DNA from: a virus
IMG/VR virus record: IMGVR_UViG_3300042907_001596
Span: 86,441-150,440 of that record
Strand: one strand, 5' to 3'
Length of the DNA stretch: 64,000 bases
In this document: positions 32,675 to 42,500 of the stretch, in pieces
Layout of the letters: each line of letters begins with the position of its first letter
Numbering within the stretch: position 1 is the stretch's first letter
The notes under the pieces: generated by a model
Database searches by the model: none
The model's input: the letters and a program-made list of their open reading frames with translations, nothing else
What the model was told of the DNA's origin: nothing
Program-made: the position numbers and the translations under genes

Positions 32675-35063
32675 CTTCTCCATCTCCGACCGGCGCGGGC
32701 GCACCGCGTCCGGCCTCTACGTCGGCAACGCCAACACCGAGATGCACCGGCTGCGCCAGGCCGGGTACACCCTGCCCAACTCCCCGGTGCAGGCCCGCAT
32801 CGAATCCCGCCGGGTAGCCGACACCGCCACCGCCGGATCGCTGGCCGACTCCACCAACAAAGCTATCGCCGCGCAGATGCGCCGCAGCCGGATGGGCAGC
32901 ATGCGGGCGTCCACCGGCGGATCTACGATGATGCGTACCGGATCCAATACCCAGATGGCGATGCCGAAGGTGCGCCAGCCGATGGGGTCGCTGGCCGACA
33001 AAGGCATCCCCTTCAACGTCCAAGACCCCAAAGAGCTTATTGAGCTTCGCCGGTGGTGCCGGTTGTTCTATTCGACCCATGACTTGGTGCCGTTGTTGAT
33101 CGACATCTACGCGAAGTTCCCGGTCGTCGGCTTGGAGTTCCAAAGCAAAGACCCGAAGATCCAAGAGTTCTACGAGCAGATGTTTATGCAGGATCTGAAC
33201 TACTCCGAGTTTCTGCCCGAAGGGCTGGGCCGGGAATACTTCACCGTCGGTGAGGTCACCTCGCTGGCGCACTTCAACGAGTCGCTGGGCATCTGGTCGT
33301 CCGAAGAGATCCTGAACCCCGACATGGTGCGCGTCAGCAAAAGCCTCTTCGTCGGCCAGGAGCGGGTGCAGCTTCTCGTCAAAGACTTGGTGGACTCGCT
33401 GCGCACCGGCCCGCAAGGGTCAACCTCCGGCGAAGAGTCGCCCAGCGAGAAGCTGGAGCGCACCTGGGAGTACCAGCAACTGGTCAAGCACTACCCCGAA
33501 ATCGTCAAGGCGGCAGCCCAAGACGACGGCCTCGACATCTCCGACGCGCTCTGCTCACGCCTAGTCAACAAGTCCTCCTGGTGGGATCTGCGGGGCACCC
33601 CGCACCTGCTGCGCTCCTTCCGCACCCTGATGATGGAAGAGTCGCTGCACGCCGCCCAGGACGCCGTGGCCGACCGGCTGTACGCCCCGCTCATCCTCGC
33701 CACGATGGGTATTGAAAATATGGGCGACGGCGAGCCGTGGATCCCCGACCAAGGCGAATTGGACGATCTGCGCGACGACATGCAGAACGCTTTGTCGGCC
33801 GACTTCAAGCTGATGGTGCATAACTTCGGCGTGAACATCCAGTCGGTGTTCGGCCGCGAGCAGGTGCCGCGCTTCGACACCGACTACGACCGCATCGACG
33901 CCAAGCTCCTCCAGGCGTGGGGCATCGGCCAAGCTCTCATCGCCGGTGGCTCCGGTGCCGGTGGTGCCTACGCTTCGTCCGCGCTGAACCGCGAGGTGTG
34001 CGAGCAGTTGATGCTCACCTTCCAGAACAAGGTTCACCGCCACATTATGAAGCGGGCCGAAGTCATTGCCGAAGCCCAGGAGCATTACGACTTTGAGCTA
34101 AAAGGCGGCATCCGCCGCCCGATCTACCGGGAGATCGTGCAGTACAACGAAGAGACGGGCGAAGAAGAGATCGTCCGCGTCCCCAAGCTGCTGCTGCCCG
34201 AAGTCAAGTTCGCTACCCTCAACCTTCGCGACGAAGCCCAAGAAAGGGCGTTCATCGCCCAACTCAAGCAGATGGGTGTGCCCGTCTCCGACGGCAGCTT
34301 GGCGGTCAACATCCCGATTGAGTTCGACCAGGAGCTAGAGAAGCAGGCCGAAGAGACGGTCGCTAAAGGGCTGGCGAAAGCCCAGGCGATGGACAAGCTC
34401 CAGAAGATGTGCGACGCCCAAGGCATCCCGTACCCCGACGATCTGGTGGCTGCACTATCAGCCACACTGCAACTGCGTCAGGGTTTGGCCCAGACCGAAA
34501 TGGTCGAGGGTCAGGCGGAGATGCAGGAGCAGCAGATGAAGGCGATGTCTCCCGCCGGACAGATGGGCCTTATCCCCGGCGTCGCTGCGCCTCCGCCGCC
34601 GCCGGAAGGTCAGCAGAAAGCTGCCTCGACCGGCCCGCACGGATCCCCGCCGTTTGCGTCCGGCCCCGGCGGTGTGCAGGAAGTAGAAGAGGAAGGGACT
34701 CCGCCGGAGCTTCCCCGCAACCGGCAGCGTCCGGCGGAGTCCGACGAGCAGCGCGGCTCCATGCCGAAGAAGTCACGGTTTGAGCAGGGGCCAAGCTCCT
34801 ACGGCAAAGCGATGCGGGCCAACACCAACCGGGTGGAGCAAGCAGTGCGCCGCCGGGAGGCGGTCGCTCGCGGAGTGTCCGTCAGCGATCTGGTCAACGA
34901 CCCCGAGTCGTACTTCTTGACTAATATGGGTGGCTACGAAGCGCAGATCCGCGCCGACTGGCCGGAGATTCAAGCCGGGGGTGCCCCCGACAGTCGCAAG
35001 CTGTTAGAGGAGTTGGTGGAGCAATATGAAGAAGTCACCGGTATCACGCCCCGATGGGACTAA
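32667..35063 (+). CDS. portal protein, 798 aa
   Basis: The central region (KELIELRRWCRLFYSTHDLVPLLIDIYAKFPVVGLEF, then FLPEGLGREYFTVGEVTSLAHFNESLGIWSSEEILNPDMVRV) has the hallmarks of large-phage portals: early helical stem, wing domain and a long helical crown (ALSADFKLMVHNFG...). It forms the dodecameric DNA gate at one head vertex. The N-terminus begins with an RGRTASGLYVGN junction like those in neighbouring large proteins, so the first residues may be cleaved. The C-terminal ~200 residues are Pro/Gln/Met-rich and low complexity. It overlaps the previous gene by 8 bp. Confidence 0.8.
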   Translation: MSDFSISDRRGRTASGLYVGNANTEMHRLRQAGYTLPNSPVQARIESRRVADTATAGSLADSTNKAIAAQMRRSRMGSMRASTGGSTMMRTGSNTQMAMPKVRQPMGSLADKGIPFNVQDPKELIELRRWCRLFYSTHDLVPLLIDIYAKFPVVGLEFQSKDPKIQEFYEQMFMQDLNYSEFLPEGLGREYFTVGEVTSLAHFNESLGIWSSEEILNPDMVRVSKSLFVGQERVQLLVKDLVDSLRTGPQGSTSGEESPSEKLERTWEYQQLVKHYPEIVKAAAQDDGLDISDALCSRLVNKSSWWDLRGTPHLLRSFRTLMMEESLHAAQDAVADRLYAPLILATMGIENMGDGEPWIPDQGELDDLRDDMQNALSADFKLMVHNFGVNIQSVFGREQVPRFDTDYDRIDAKLLQAWGIGQALIAGGSGAGGAYASSALNREVCEQLMLTFQNKVHRHIMKRAEVIAEAQEHYDFELKGGIRRPIYREIVQYNEETGEEEIVRVPKLLLPEVKFATLNLRDEAQERAFIAQLKQMGVPVSDGSLAVNIPIEFDQELEKQAEETVAKGLAKAQAMDKLQKMCDAQGIPYPDDLVAALSATLQLRQGLAQTEMVEGQAEMQEQQMKAMSPAGQMGLIPGVAAPPPPPEGQQKAASTGPHGSPPFASGPGGVQEVEEEGTPPELPRNRQRPAESDEQRGSMPKKSRFEQGPSSYGKAMRANTNRVEQAVRRREAVARGVSVSDLVNDPESYFLTNMGGYEAQIRADWPEIQAGGAPDSRKLLEELVEQYEEVTGITPRWD

Positions 35064-35358
35064 GGTGTCCGACGACGAAACTGTGTCGGTACGCATGGAG
35101 TGGGGCCTGTCTTTGCCTAGCGGAGAAGTGATGTGGAATGAGTACCGGGGACACCCGACTCATACCCCTGAACACCGATGGGTGTTGTGGCAGGTTCTTC
35201 GTAAGACAGCCGGAGAAGTCGGCTTCGATGAGCGCGAGTTTCTGTCCCGTTATGGATGGGTATCGCGTAGCGTTACCACTACTATCCGTGGGCGAAACAC
35301 CTACACGATTAACGACGAGAAAATATGCGCTGAACCTACTGACACGGAGCCAGCCTAG
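35026..35358 (+). CDS. hypothetical protein overlapping portal end, 110 aa
   Basis: ATG 35026 lies 38 bp inside the portal gene with a GGAG site. The product has RMEWGLSLPSGEVMWNEYRGHPTHTPEHRWVLWQVLRKTAGEVGFDEREFLSRYGWVSRSVTTTIRG, which looks like a small folded alpha/beta protein similar in layout to accessory actinophage proteins. The gene is clearly AT-richer than its neighbours, suggesting recent insertion. No function is recognised. Confidence 0.6.
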   Translation: MKKSPVSRPDGTKVSDDETVSVRMEWGLSLPSGEVMWNEYRGHPTHTPEHRWVLWQVLRKTAGEVGFDEREFLSRYGWVSRSVTTTIRGRNTYTINDEKICAEPTDTEPA

Positions 35359-35417
35359 CTATAGAGTGGCTATCAACTTTCCCCTCCCCCAGACCCAGGA
35401 ACGAGGCTGCTCGCCTA

Positions 35418-35666
35418 ATGGAAACCGCCCCCAGCATCTTCTACATGACCTTGCCGACGGAGAACGCCGACGAGGCGGTGTCGCTGATGGAGTATCTGAA
35501 TCAGCATGGGGTGCTGGCAGCAAGGGAAGGCACCGAGATGGTGACCTGCCCGATGGAGCATCACTCCATGGCGGAGACGGTCTACAACCTTCACCAAAGC
35601 TGGCGTCGATTTTGGGAGCACTCCGACTCCGGCCTGTTCGGTCTTCCCGTTTACACTAAAGGTTAA
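35418..35666 (+). CDS. hypothetical small protein, 82 aa
   Basis: This is a short ferredoxin-like pattern (IFYMTLPTENADEAVSLMEYLNQHGVLAAREGTEMVTCPMEHHSMAETVYNLHQSWRRF). Two histidines and a cysteine (CPMEHHS) might bind metal. There is no clear ribosome site; the 60-bp gap upstream contains GCTATAGAGT and a C-run. The gene ends one base before a class II site. Function unknown. Confidence 0.55.
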   Translation: METAPSIFYMTLPTENADEAVSLMEYLNQHGVLAAREGTEMVTCPMEHHSMAETVYNLHQSWRRFWEHSDSGLFGLPVYTKG

Positions 35667-35667
35667 A

Positions 35668-35704
35668 CCTGTAACCACCTCGCTGTCCTGCCGGAAAGGG
35701 TAGG
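35668..35704 (+). promoter_or_regulatory. class II late promoter-like site
   Basis: CCTGTA (35668-35673) starts one base after the stop codon; AAAGGGTAGG starts at 35695, spacer 21. The start codon of the 1270-aa gene is 48 bp from the first box. Confidence 0.6.
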
Positions 35705-35715
35705 AGGTAGCGACG

Positions 35716-38700
35716 ATGGTGAAAATCGGCAGCGCGGTACAGACTGCCCACGGTTTGGGCACGGTTACCGACACCGAAACGGTGCGCGGCCGAACCCAGT
35801 ACAAAGTGGCCGGAGATGGCTTCGCTGTCTGGCTGGACGACGTGAAGGTTGCCGCTTCCAGCCCAAGCTCAGAGGATTGGGTTGACGAGCGTCGGAGATG
35901 GGAAAACTCTCACCCCGAATGGAGTCCGTTTAAAGAAGATGAGGATTCTCAGCGTCGGCTGAATACAAAAGAGTCCTCGCTAGGTGACGTAGACGAGTCC
36001 AACTCCACCACGCTGCCGTACGACTACGAGCCGCAGCACCCGGTGGAGATGTACAACCAAGAGTCCACCATCATCCCCGCCGAGCACGACGATGTCGACG
36101 CAGAAGAGCGCACCCACCCCACCAACTCCGTGACCGGCGAGAGCGAAGAGGGTGGCCCCTACCCCGGCCCCGCCCCGCACCTGTTCGCCAGGGTCATGGA
36201 CTACCCCGCCGACTACGACCTGGGCGATGAGCCGTCCGAAGAGGAAGTCGCCGCCGACGAGCGCAGGAACCGCGAAGAGGAAGAAGCTCTTTACGAGCAG
36301 TACCTCCTTGAGCATCGCCCTCACTTCCACGGCGACGAAGAGTACGAAGGACGGATGTCCTTTGAGGGCGCAGCCGAAGGCGCAGCCTCTCAAGACTGCG
36401 ACTATTGCGGTGAGTCGGGACACGACTGGCAGGAGCATCCCGAAGCGTGGGCCGACGTTGCAGTATGGAATTACGAGAAGAAACAGCATGACTTCCCGTT
36501 CGGGGATCACCACGAAGGCGAGCCTGCTGAGGACTTTGACGGCTACGAGCATTTCGCTGCACGCACCGCCGCCGGAGCGTGGGGCGACCTGGCCGACGAA
36601 CCCGAAGCTGGCGGAGGACACCACGCCAAAGGCAGCGCAGGGCACTATCAGCAGTACGCGCTGCGCAACGGATTAAACCCCGGCAGCAGCCTCGCCGCCG
36701 ATCAGTATTCCCGCGAACACAACATCCCGCTGGAACGGGCTGAAGGCTTCGCTATGAAGCAGAGCCACCGCCCCGCCGGTCTGAGTGACAAGTACATCGA
36801 CATCCAGGCTGCCGCCGACGACATTCACGACCCGATCGTCCAGTTCCGCCGCGACCCCATCGCCTTCCTTCAGCGCAAAGCCTACGAGGCGGAGTGCGAA
36901 GAAGGGCTGGATCCGCGTGTCGGGCAGTACATGGATCTGGTCAACGCCGACACCAGCATCCGCACTGCCGCCTGGAACGATGTCCGCACCAAAGCTCTGC
37001 GGCTGCGCCGCGAAGGCAAGGTGTATGTCAAGTCCTCCACGCCGGAAGCCATCTACGCCACCGTCGAGGGCGACAACAACGTGTACGACTCCATCATCGT
37101 CCAAGGCAACGCCTTGAACATCGGTGGCCAGTCGGTCACCGAATGGCACTGTGGCTGCCCATGGGGCAAGTGGGCGTTCAAGCGCAAGATCTCTTACGTC
37201 GGCCGGTTCTGCTCCCACGCTTACGCCACCTACCTGGAGATGCAGTCCCGCCACACCACCGGCCAGGGTGGGGTCAAGCAGACCCCGAACCGCAACCGCA
37301 ACAAGCCGTGGCTGAGTGTGCCGCAAAACAAGAAGGCTGCCGCCGACGACATGAAGACCCGGTCGGAGCGCGACTACGACGTGGACGGCTACGGCTTCGA
37401 TGACGACGGCGGATCCGGTGGCCCGAAGACCCTGAAGAGCCAGCCCGAAAGCATGGAGCCGGACTTCTACGAAGTACCCGTCGGCACCCAACAGGGGTAT
37501 ACGTTCGACAATGGCAAGGGCACGGTCACGAACTTAGGCGACGACCGCAAGACCACCGGGCCGGATCAGATCATGGCCAAAGTCGACAAGAAGTGGGCCG
37601 ACGACCACGCCAAGCTGGACGACGAAGAGCACGAGCCGATCGTTCACTTCAGCATGCGCAAGCAGGCGCTGACCTACACCGCCGATGAGAACCTGCTGGA
37701 GAAGCTGCGCGACCTCAGCCTGGAAGCCCCGTCCGACAGCAACGGCCACAAGCGGGAGCGCAACCGCGAGGTGTCGGAGATCGTGGACGAACTCCACGAC
37801 CGGGGCTATGACGCCAGCCAGTTCGTCGCATCGCTGCGTACCGCCGAGGACGGCGAGGGTGGTATTTTTGACTGGCTAGGGCAGGCAACCCGTAGCCCTT
37901 TTGAGCGCAACCTGGATGGTGGCAGCGACAGCTTTTCGGACGCATTTGATCTTCGTAATCCGTTCTACAATGACGACGCACCTTCACAGACAAACCCGCA
38001 AGGATCTGGTGCTTACGTCAAGAGGGACGAGCCATCGTCGCCCACCGGAAGCTCCGACCCCGATGCTTTCGCGGATCTGAGCAATATCGGAGAAGATCCC
38101 GCTGACCCCGCTCCCGCCCCGGCAGCAGCCGCCGCCGCATCCGGTACCGGAGTCAGCGAAGTCAGCAGTGACGCCGGAGGCGGCGGCGGTGGTGGTGCAG
38201 GCGGCGGCGGTGGTGCAGGTGGCTATGTGTCCCCTCCCGGCGGCACTCGCGGCCCCGTCACCGACGGTGGCGTTCCCGGCGCGGAGAACGGCGACAACTC
38301 GCTGATCAACACCGAGAGCTACACCACCCAGGCGGGGGACACCCTGACCGACATCGCGCAGCGGACGTACGGCGACATGAACCGTTACGAAGAGATCGCT
38401 ACGAACAACAACATCACCAACACCGACCAGCTTGATGTTGGGACGACCCTGAACCTTCCCGGCGCGGGAGGGGCTTCCCCCGCCCCGGCGGCAGCGGACG
38501 CTCCGGCTTTGGCCGCAGAAGCCCCAACCCCGGCTCAGGCCAACGCTGGCCCCCCGCCGGACAACGCCGCATCGGCAACCTTCGCGCCGGGTGCCCCGGT
38601 GCCGCCGGTCGGCACTGTGGCCCGCCGCCGGTACAGTGGCCCCGGCCACGACCACGGCAGCGAGGCTACCGACGACGACGACGAAACCAAAAAGACTGCC

Positions 38701-39528
38701 CCGCCAGCATCCACCACCACGACACCGTCGTCGTCAACGCCCCCGGCGTCCACGCCAGTAGACAGCCGCTCCCCGGCGGCGGGCGCATCCGGCGGGATGA
38801 CCGCGCAAGGCATCCCCATCCCGACGGAAACGCAAGACCAGATAACGCAAGACAACTTCGGCTCCGCCAAGTCCCAGCCGAAAACACAAACCTTAGAGGA
38901 TCGGCTACCCCAGCCGGGGCAGTCCACCTCAACCGGCGACGGCGGCATGGGTGACTTCGGATCGGTGATGGGCGAAATCGGCCCCGCGCTGTCCGGCCTG
39001 ACGACGGGCCTTGGCCCACTGGTGGGCGAGATCGGATCCGCTGTGGCTCCGGCCATCAGTGGCTTGGCCAGCGGTTTGGGCGGCGCACTCAGCGGGCTGT
39101 TCAGCATGGCGTCTGCACCGAATGAAGGATCTGACCACGACGCGGGCCTGCCCGCTGAGGACTTCGGCACCTCCGAAGAGTGGATCAACGCCAACGAGAG
39201 CGGCTGCCGGGAAGACGTGACCGACGGCGACGGCGACATCACCAGTTACACCCCGCCGCGCCAGCAGCCCAAGCAGGCTAGCTACGACGACAACGACATC
39301 GTCCGGCAGTTCCAGGCCAACATCGGTAATACCGCGCTGGCATCGGTCGGCGGCGGCGGCGGATACAGCGACGACGCGATCTCGCAGGCTGCCCAAGGCT
39401 TTCTGCGGACAGCGGGTCGGGTGTACTCCCTAGCCGAGCAGCAGGAACTGATTGACGAGTCCCACCCGCAGGGTGCCCGCAACCTGCCTGGCCTCGACCT
39501 TCGGGGCACCCACTACCTGGAGGGCTGA
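35716..39528 (+). CDS. very large modular head-region protein with SWIM zinc finger and LysM domain, 1270 aa
   Basis: Visible parts in order: a small beta domain (~1-50), an acidic region (~60-290), helical modules, a SWIM zinc finger near 474-510 (WHCGCPWGKW...GRFCSHAYATYLE), more acidic/helical segments, a Gly/Ala/Pro linker, a LysM domain near 868-916 (YTTQAGDTLTDIAQRTYGD), a Ser/Thr/Pro-rich linker, and a C-terminal part ending LPGLDLRGTHYLEG. LysM binds N-acetylglucosamine polymers such as peptidoglycan. Junctions FAARTAAGA, SIRTAAWND, ASLRTAEDG, TVARRRYSG and FLRTAGRVY suggest processing. Located between portal and prohead protease, so a virion-internal polyprotein is likely; inference. 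Confidence 0.65.
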   Translation: MVKIGSAVQTAHGLGTVTDTETVRGRTQYKVAGDGFAVWLDDVKVAASSPSSEDWVDERRRWENSHPEWSPFKEDEDSQRRLNTKESSLGDVDESNSTTLPYDYEPQHPVEMYNQESTIIPAEHDDVDAEERTHPTNSVTGESEEGGPYPGPAPHLFARVMDYPADYDLGDEPSEEEVAADERRNREEEEALYEQYLLEHRPHFHGDEEYEGRMSFEGAAEGAASQDCDYCGESGHDWQEHPEAWADVAVWNYEKKQHDFPFGDHHEGEPAEDFDGYEHFAARTAAGAWGDLADEPEAGGGHHAKGSAGHYQQYALRNGLNPGSSLAADQYSREHNIPLERAEGFAMKQSHRPAGLSDKYIDIQAAADDIHDPIVQFRRDPIAFLQRKAYEAECEEGLDPRVGQYMDLVNADTSIRTAAWNDVRTKALRLRREGKVYVKSSTPEAIYATVEGDNNVYDSIIVQGNALNIGGQSVTEWHCGCPWGKWAFKRKISYVGRFCSHAYATYLEMQSRHTTGQGGVKQTPNRNRNKPWLSVPQNKKAAADDMKTRSERDYDVDGYGFDDDGGSGGPKTLKSQPESMEPDFYEVPVGTQQGYTFDNGKGTVTNLGDDRKTTGPDQIMAKVDKKWADDHAKLDDEEHEPIVHFSMRKQALTYTADENLLEKLRDLSLEAPSDSNGHKRERNREVSEIVDELHDRGYDASQFVASLRTAEDGEGGIFDWLGQATRSPFERNLDGGSDSFSDAFDLRNPFYNDDAPSQTNPQGSGAYVKRDEPSSPTGSSDPDAFADLSNIGEDPADPAPAPAAAAAASGTGVSEVSSDAGGGGGGGAGGGGGAGGYVSPPGGTRGPVTDGGVPGAENGDNSLINTESYTTQAGDTLTDIAQRTYGDMNRYEEIATNNNITNTDQLDVGTTLNLPGAGGASPAPAAADAPALAAEAPTPAQANAGPPPDNAASATFAPGAPVPPVGTVARRRYSGPGHDHGSEATDDDDETKKTAPPASTTTTPSSSTPPASTPVDSRSPAAGASGGMTAQGIPIPTETQDQITQDNFGSAKSQPKTQTLEDRLPQPGQSTSTGDGGMGDFGSVMGEIGPALSGLTTGLGPLVGEIGSAVAPAISGLASGLGGALSGLFSMASAPNEGSDHDAGLPAEDFGTSEEWINANESGCREDVTDGDGDITSYTPPRQQPKQASYDDNDIVRQFQANIGNTALASVGGGGGYSDDAISQAAQGFLRTAGRVYSLAEQQELIDESHPQGARNLPGLDLRGTHYLEG

Positions 39529-39530
39529 AA

Positions 39531-39567
39531 CCTGTTAACCCAGGTGAGTCCGTGCAGTAATAAGCGG
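39531..39567 (+). promoter_or_regulatory. class II late promoter-like site (imperfect)
   Basis: CCTGTT (39531-39536) three bases after the stop codon is followed after 22 bp by AATAAGCGG at 39559. The protease start is 51 bp from the first box. The second box deviates from consensus. Confidence 0.45.
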
Positions 39568-39581
39568 AAGGGAGCATCGTT

Positions 39582-42500
39582 GTGATAACGCCGCCCCGCC
39601 GCTTCTCTGCGGCGCAATCCCGCAGCCTTTCCGGCGACGGTGTCCGGCAGCTACTCGCTTCGTATCGGGGTGGTGCCGCCGACAACGCTGCCGTCGTTCC
39701 TGGCTTCACGATTGAGCCGGGGATGATCTACACCCAGGTGCGGGCCATCAGTGCGCGGATCAACCAGAACTACGATGCGTGGCCCAGCGGCGAACTGAAG
39801 AAGAGCTACAAGACCTTTTTGGGCAAGCCGGTCTTCGTCAATCACGCCAACTTCGACCCAGAGAAGGCACGCGGCCGGGTTGTCGCCGCCCGCTATGTCG
39901 AAAGCGGCAACGACAAATACGTTGAGGTCATCCAAGAGATCGACGCCCAACGCTTCCCGAAGCTCGCCAAAGAGATCCACGAAGGTGGACTGGATTCGGT
40001 GTCGATGGGTGTGGAGGCCGGGTTCACGAAATGTTCAATCTGTGACAACCGCGCCACCGACATGACCGATATGTGTGACCACATCAAGTTCCACAAAGGC
40101 GAGTTTATGCGCCACGCCAAGACCGGCGAAGACACCATGGTCTACGAGAACTGCTACAAGCTGGGATTTTTTGAGTTGAGCTACGTCTTCGACCCGGCCG
40201 ATGAGACGGCCGTCGTCAGCCGCGTCGTGGTAGCCAGCCGCCCACAGGCGTCGCGCCGCCAGGAGCGCGACCGCAAGATCCGCGAATACCGCGACTTCAT
40301 CAAGCAAAACCCCGGCAGCCTTAAGGCAGCCCGCCTCATCGTGGCCACCGAGATCGCCAGGACGGACTGGTCAGATCTGGGTCGGCGGGCATACGGGGAG
40401 GGCGCACCGGCGAAAGCTGCTAGCCATCCCGAAGTTGCCGCCGCCTTGAAGCACTTAGATCCGCGCAGCGACACCGCCCGGTGGATCAGCAACGAATACC
40501 AGCAGGGCTACGACACCGCCAGGAAGACCAGCCGCCGTCGGCTGGCGGCGGGCGAAGACGAACTCAACCGGGGCATGATCTCTCCCGCGACCTCACCGGC
40601 ACCGCCTCCCGCCATGAAGCCGGATGAGAACACCTCCACCATGAGCGAACTGGCCAACACCCCGCTGGGTGATCTGCCCTATCGGCCGACCTCGTTCCCC
40701 ACCGCGATCCCCGGCGCACCGTCGGGCGGAAGTTCATCCGGCGGCGGTGTCAGCGGCGCGGGCTACGTCTCCCCCGGCGGCGGGACGGCCGACGCGGCAG
40801 GTCTGATGGACAACAACCGGGGCCTGCACACCCTGCTGAAGCAGACCTTCCCCGACCTAGAAATCGGCGGCTACCGCCCACCGGGGGATGGCTTCGATGA
40901 ACACGCCAAAGGCGCGTTGGACATTATGACCACGGACAACGACATAGCGGCACAGATCCGCCAGATCGGCTTCGACAACGGTGTGCCCTACGCCTTGTGG
41001 CAGCAGCAGCAGTTCAACGCACCGTGGTACAACGGCGGAGGAGTATCACAAATGGAAGATCGGTTCAGTCCGACCCAAAACCATTTCGATCACGTCCACC
41101 TCGCGCCGCCGGATATGTCTTTGATGCCGCGCTCCGCGTCTCGCCGTCGCGCCTGGGGAGAAACCGAAGCCCCCGAAGACATCGACACGCTGCGCGACCA
41201 AAGCGAAGACGACGGGCAGGACGAGTTCCACCACTATGTGGACTCCCCCGAAGAACTTCAGACACCCGACTTCGACCAGGCTAAGCGGCTGGATCGGGCA
41301 CAAGAACAGCAGGGCCTCGACGCCGACCGGCGGGTAGAGGACATCGAAGAGGTCGGAACCCCCGGCCAACAAGGAAGAGGAAGAGCCGTGGCCGGACGAC
41401 GCCGTTACGCCGAAGACATGCCGATGATGGCCCCCGAAGAAGAAGGCATGATGCCTCCTGAAGAAGGCATGGCCCCCGAAGAGAGCATGATGCCGTCCGA
41501 AGGGATGCCGCCCGCTGAAGCCATGCCTCCCGGCGCGATGGGCAGCCTCAGCCCCGCCGACGAGTTGGCTCTCCTCAACCAGGCGGAGCAAGACCTGGAG
41601 TACGCCGAATCCGAGTTAGTCGAAGACTATGTCGGAGTGCCCAGCGCGGGGCCGCAAATGCCCCCGCAAGAAGAAGGTGGGCAAATGCCTCCCCAGTTAG
41701 CTTCCCGTCGCCCTGTGAGAAGCACCGCTTCACGACGGAATGTACGAGAGACACAGAAAGGACGACCAATGGGAATCAACCTGTCCGAGCGCGGGAGGGT
41801 CGCTTCTCGTGGTCGACGCCTTCATGCCGACGAAAGCGGCCTCACTGACGGCGGGCCTTACGGCCGTAACGACCTGGGTGAGTCCGAAGAAGTCCACATC
41901 TCCGATCAGTTCGGTGGAGACGGTGTGCCGTCGGCGGAAGCCGTAGCCAACCCGCACGCCGGTGAGACGATCTCCAACACGGAGAACACCCTCGTCGCCC
42001 GCGTCCAGCATGGCACCGCGCAGTTGCGCCGGGATGCCGCCGCGCTGGCCAGTCTGCGTCAGAAGAAGTCCGCCGCCGCCGCTACCCCCGAAGCAATCAG
42101 TCGGCGGTACGTCGCGCTGTGCCGTCAGGCCAACGTCCGTCCGACCCAGGACGGTTTCCGCCGCTTCTACGCGGAGTGCTGCGACGACAACATCATCGAA
42201 CCCACGACGGTCAACCCCGAACTGTCGGGCACCGACGACCAGACCATCAAGGGTGACGACTTCGACAACATCGCCCTCGACAACGTCGCCACCCAGCCGA
42301 AGGACGCGAGCATCCACGCTTTCGCCGCGTTCGATGACTGGCTGGCCCGCTCGACCGGCCGGACTGCTCGCCAGCACGGCAATGCGAACTTCATCCGGCG
42401 CGAAGCGGCACGGTACATCCGCGCCACCGGGCTGCCGCTGAACAACTTGTTCCCCACCCTGGAAAAAGTTCTGGTGGAAGCCAGAAAGGCTGAGGACATC

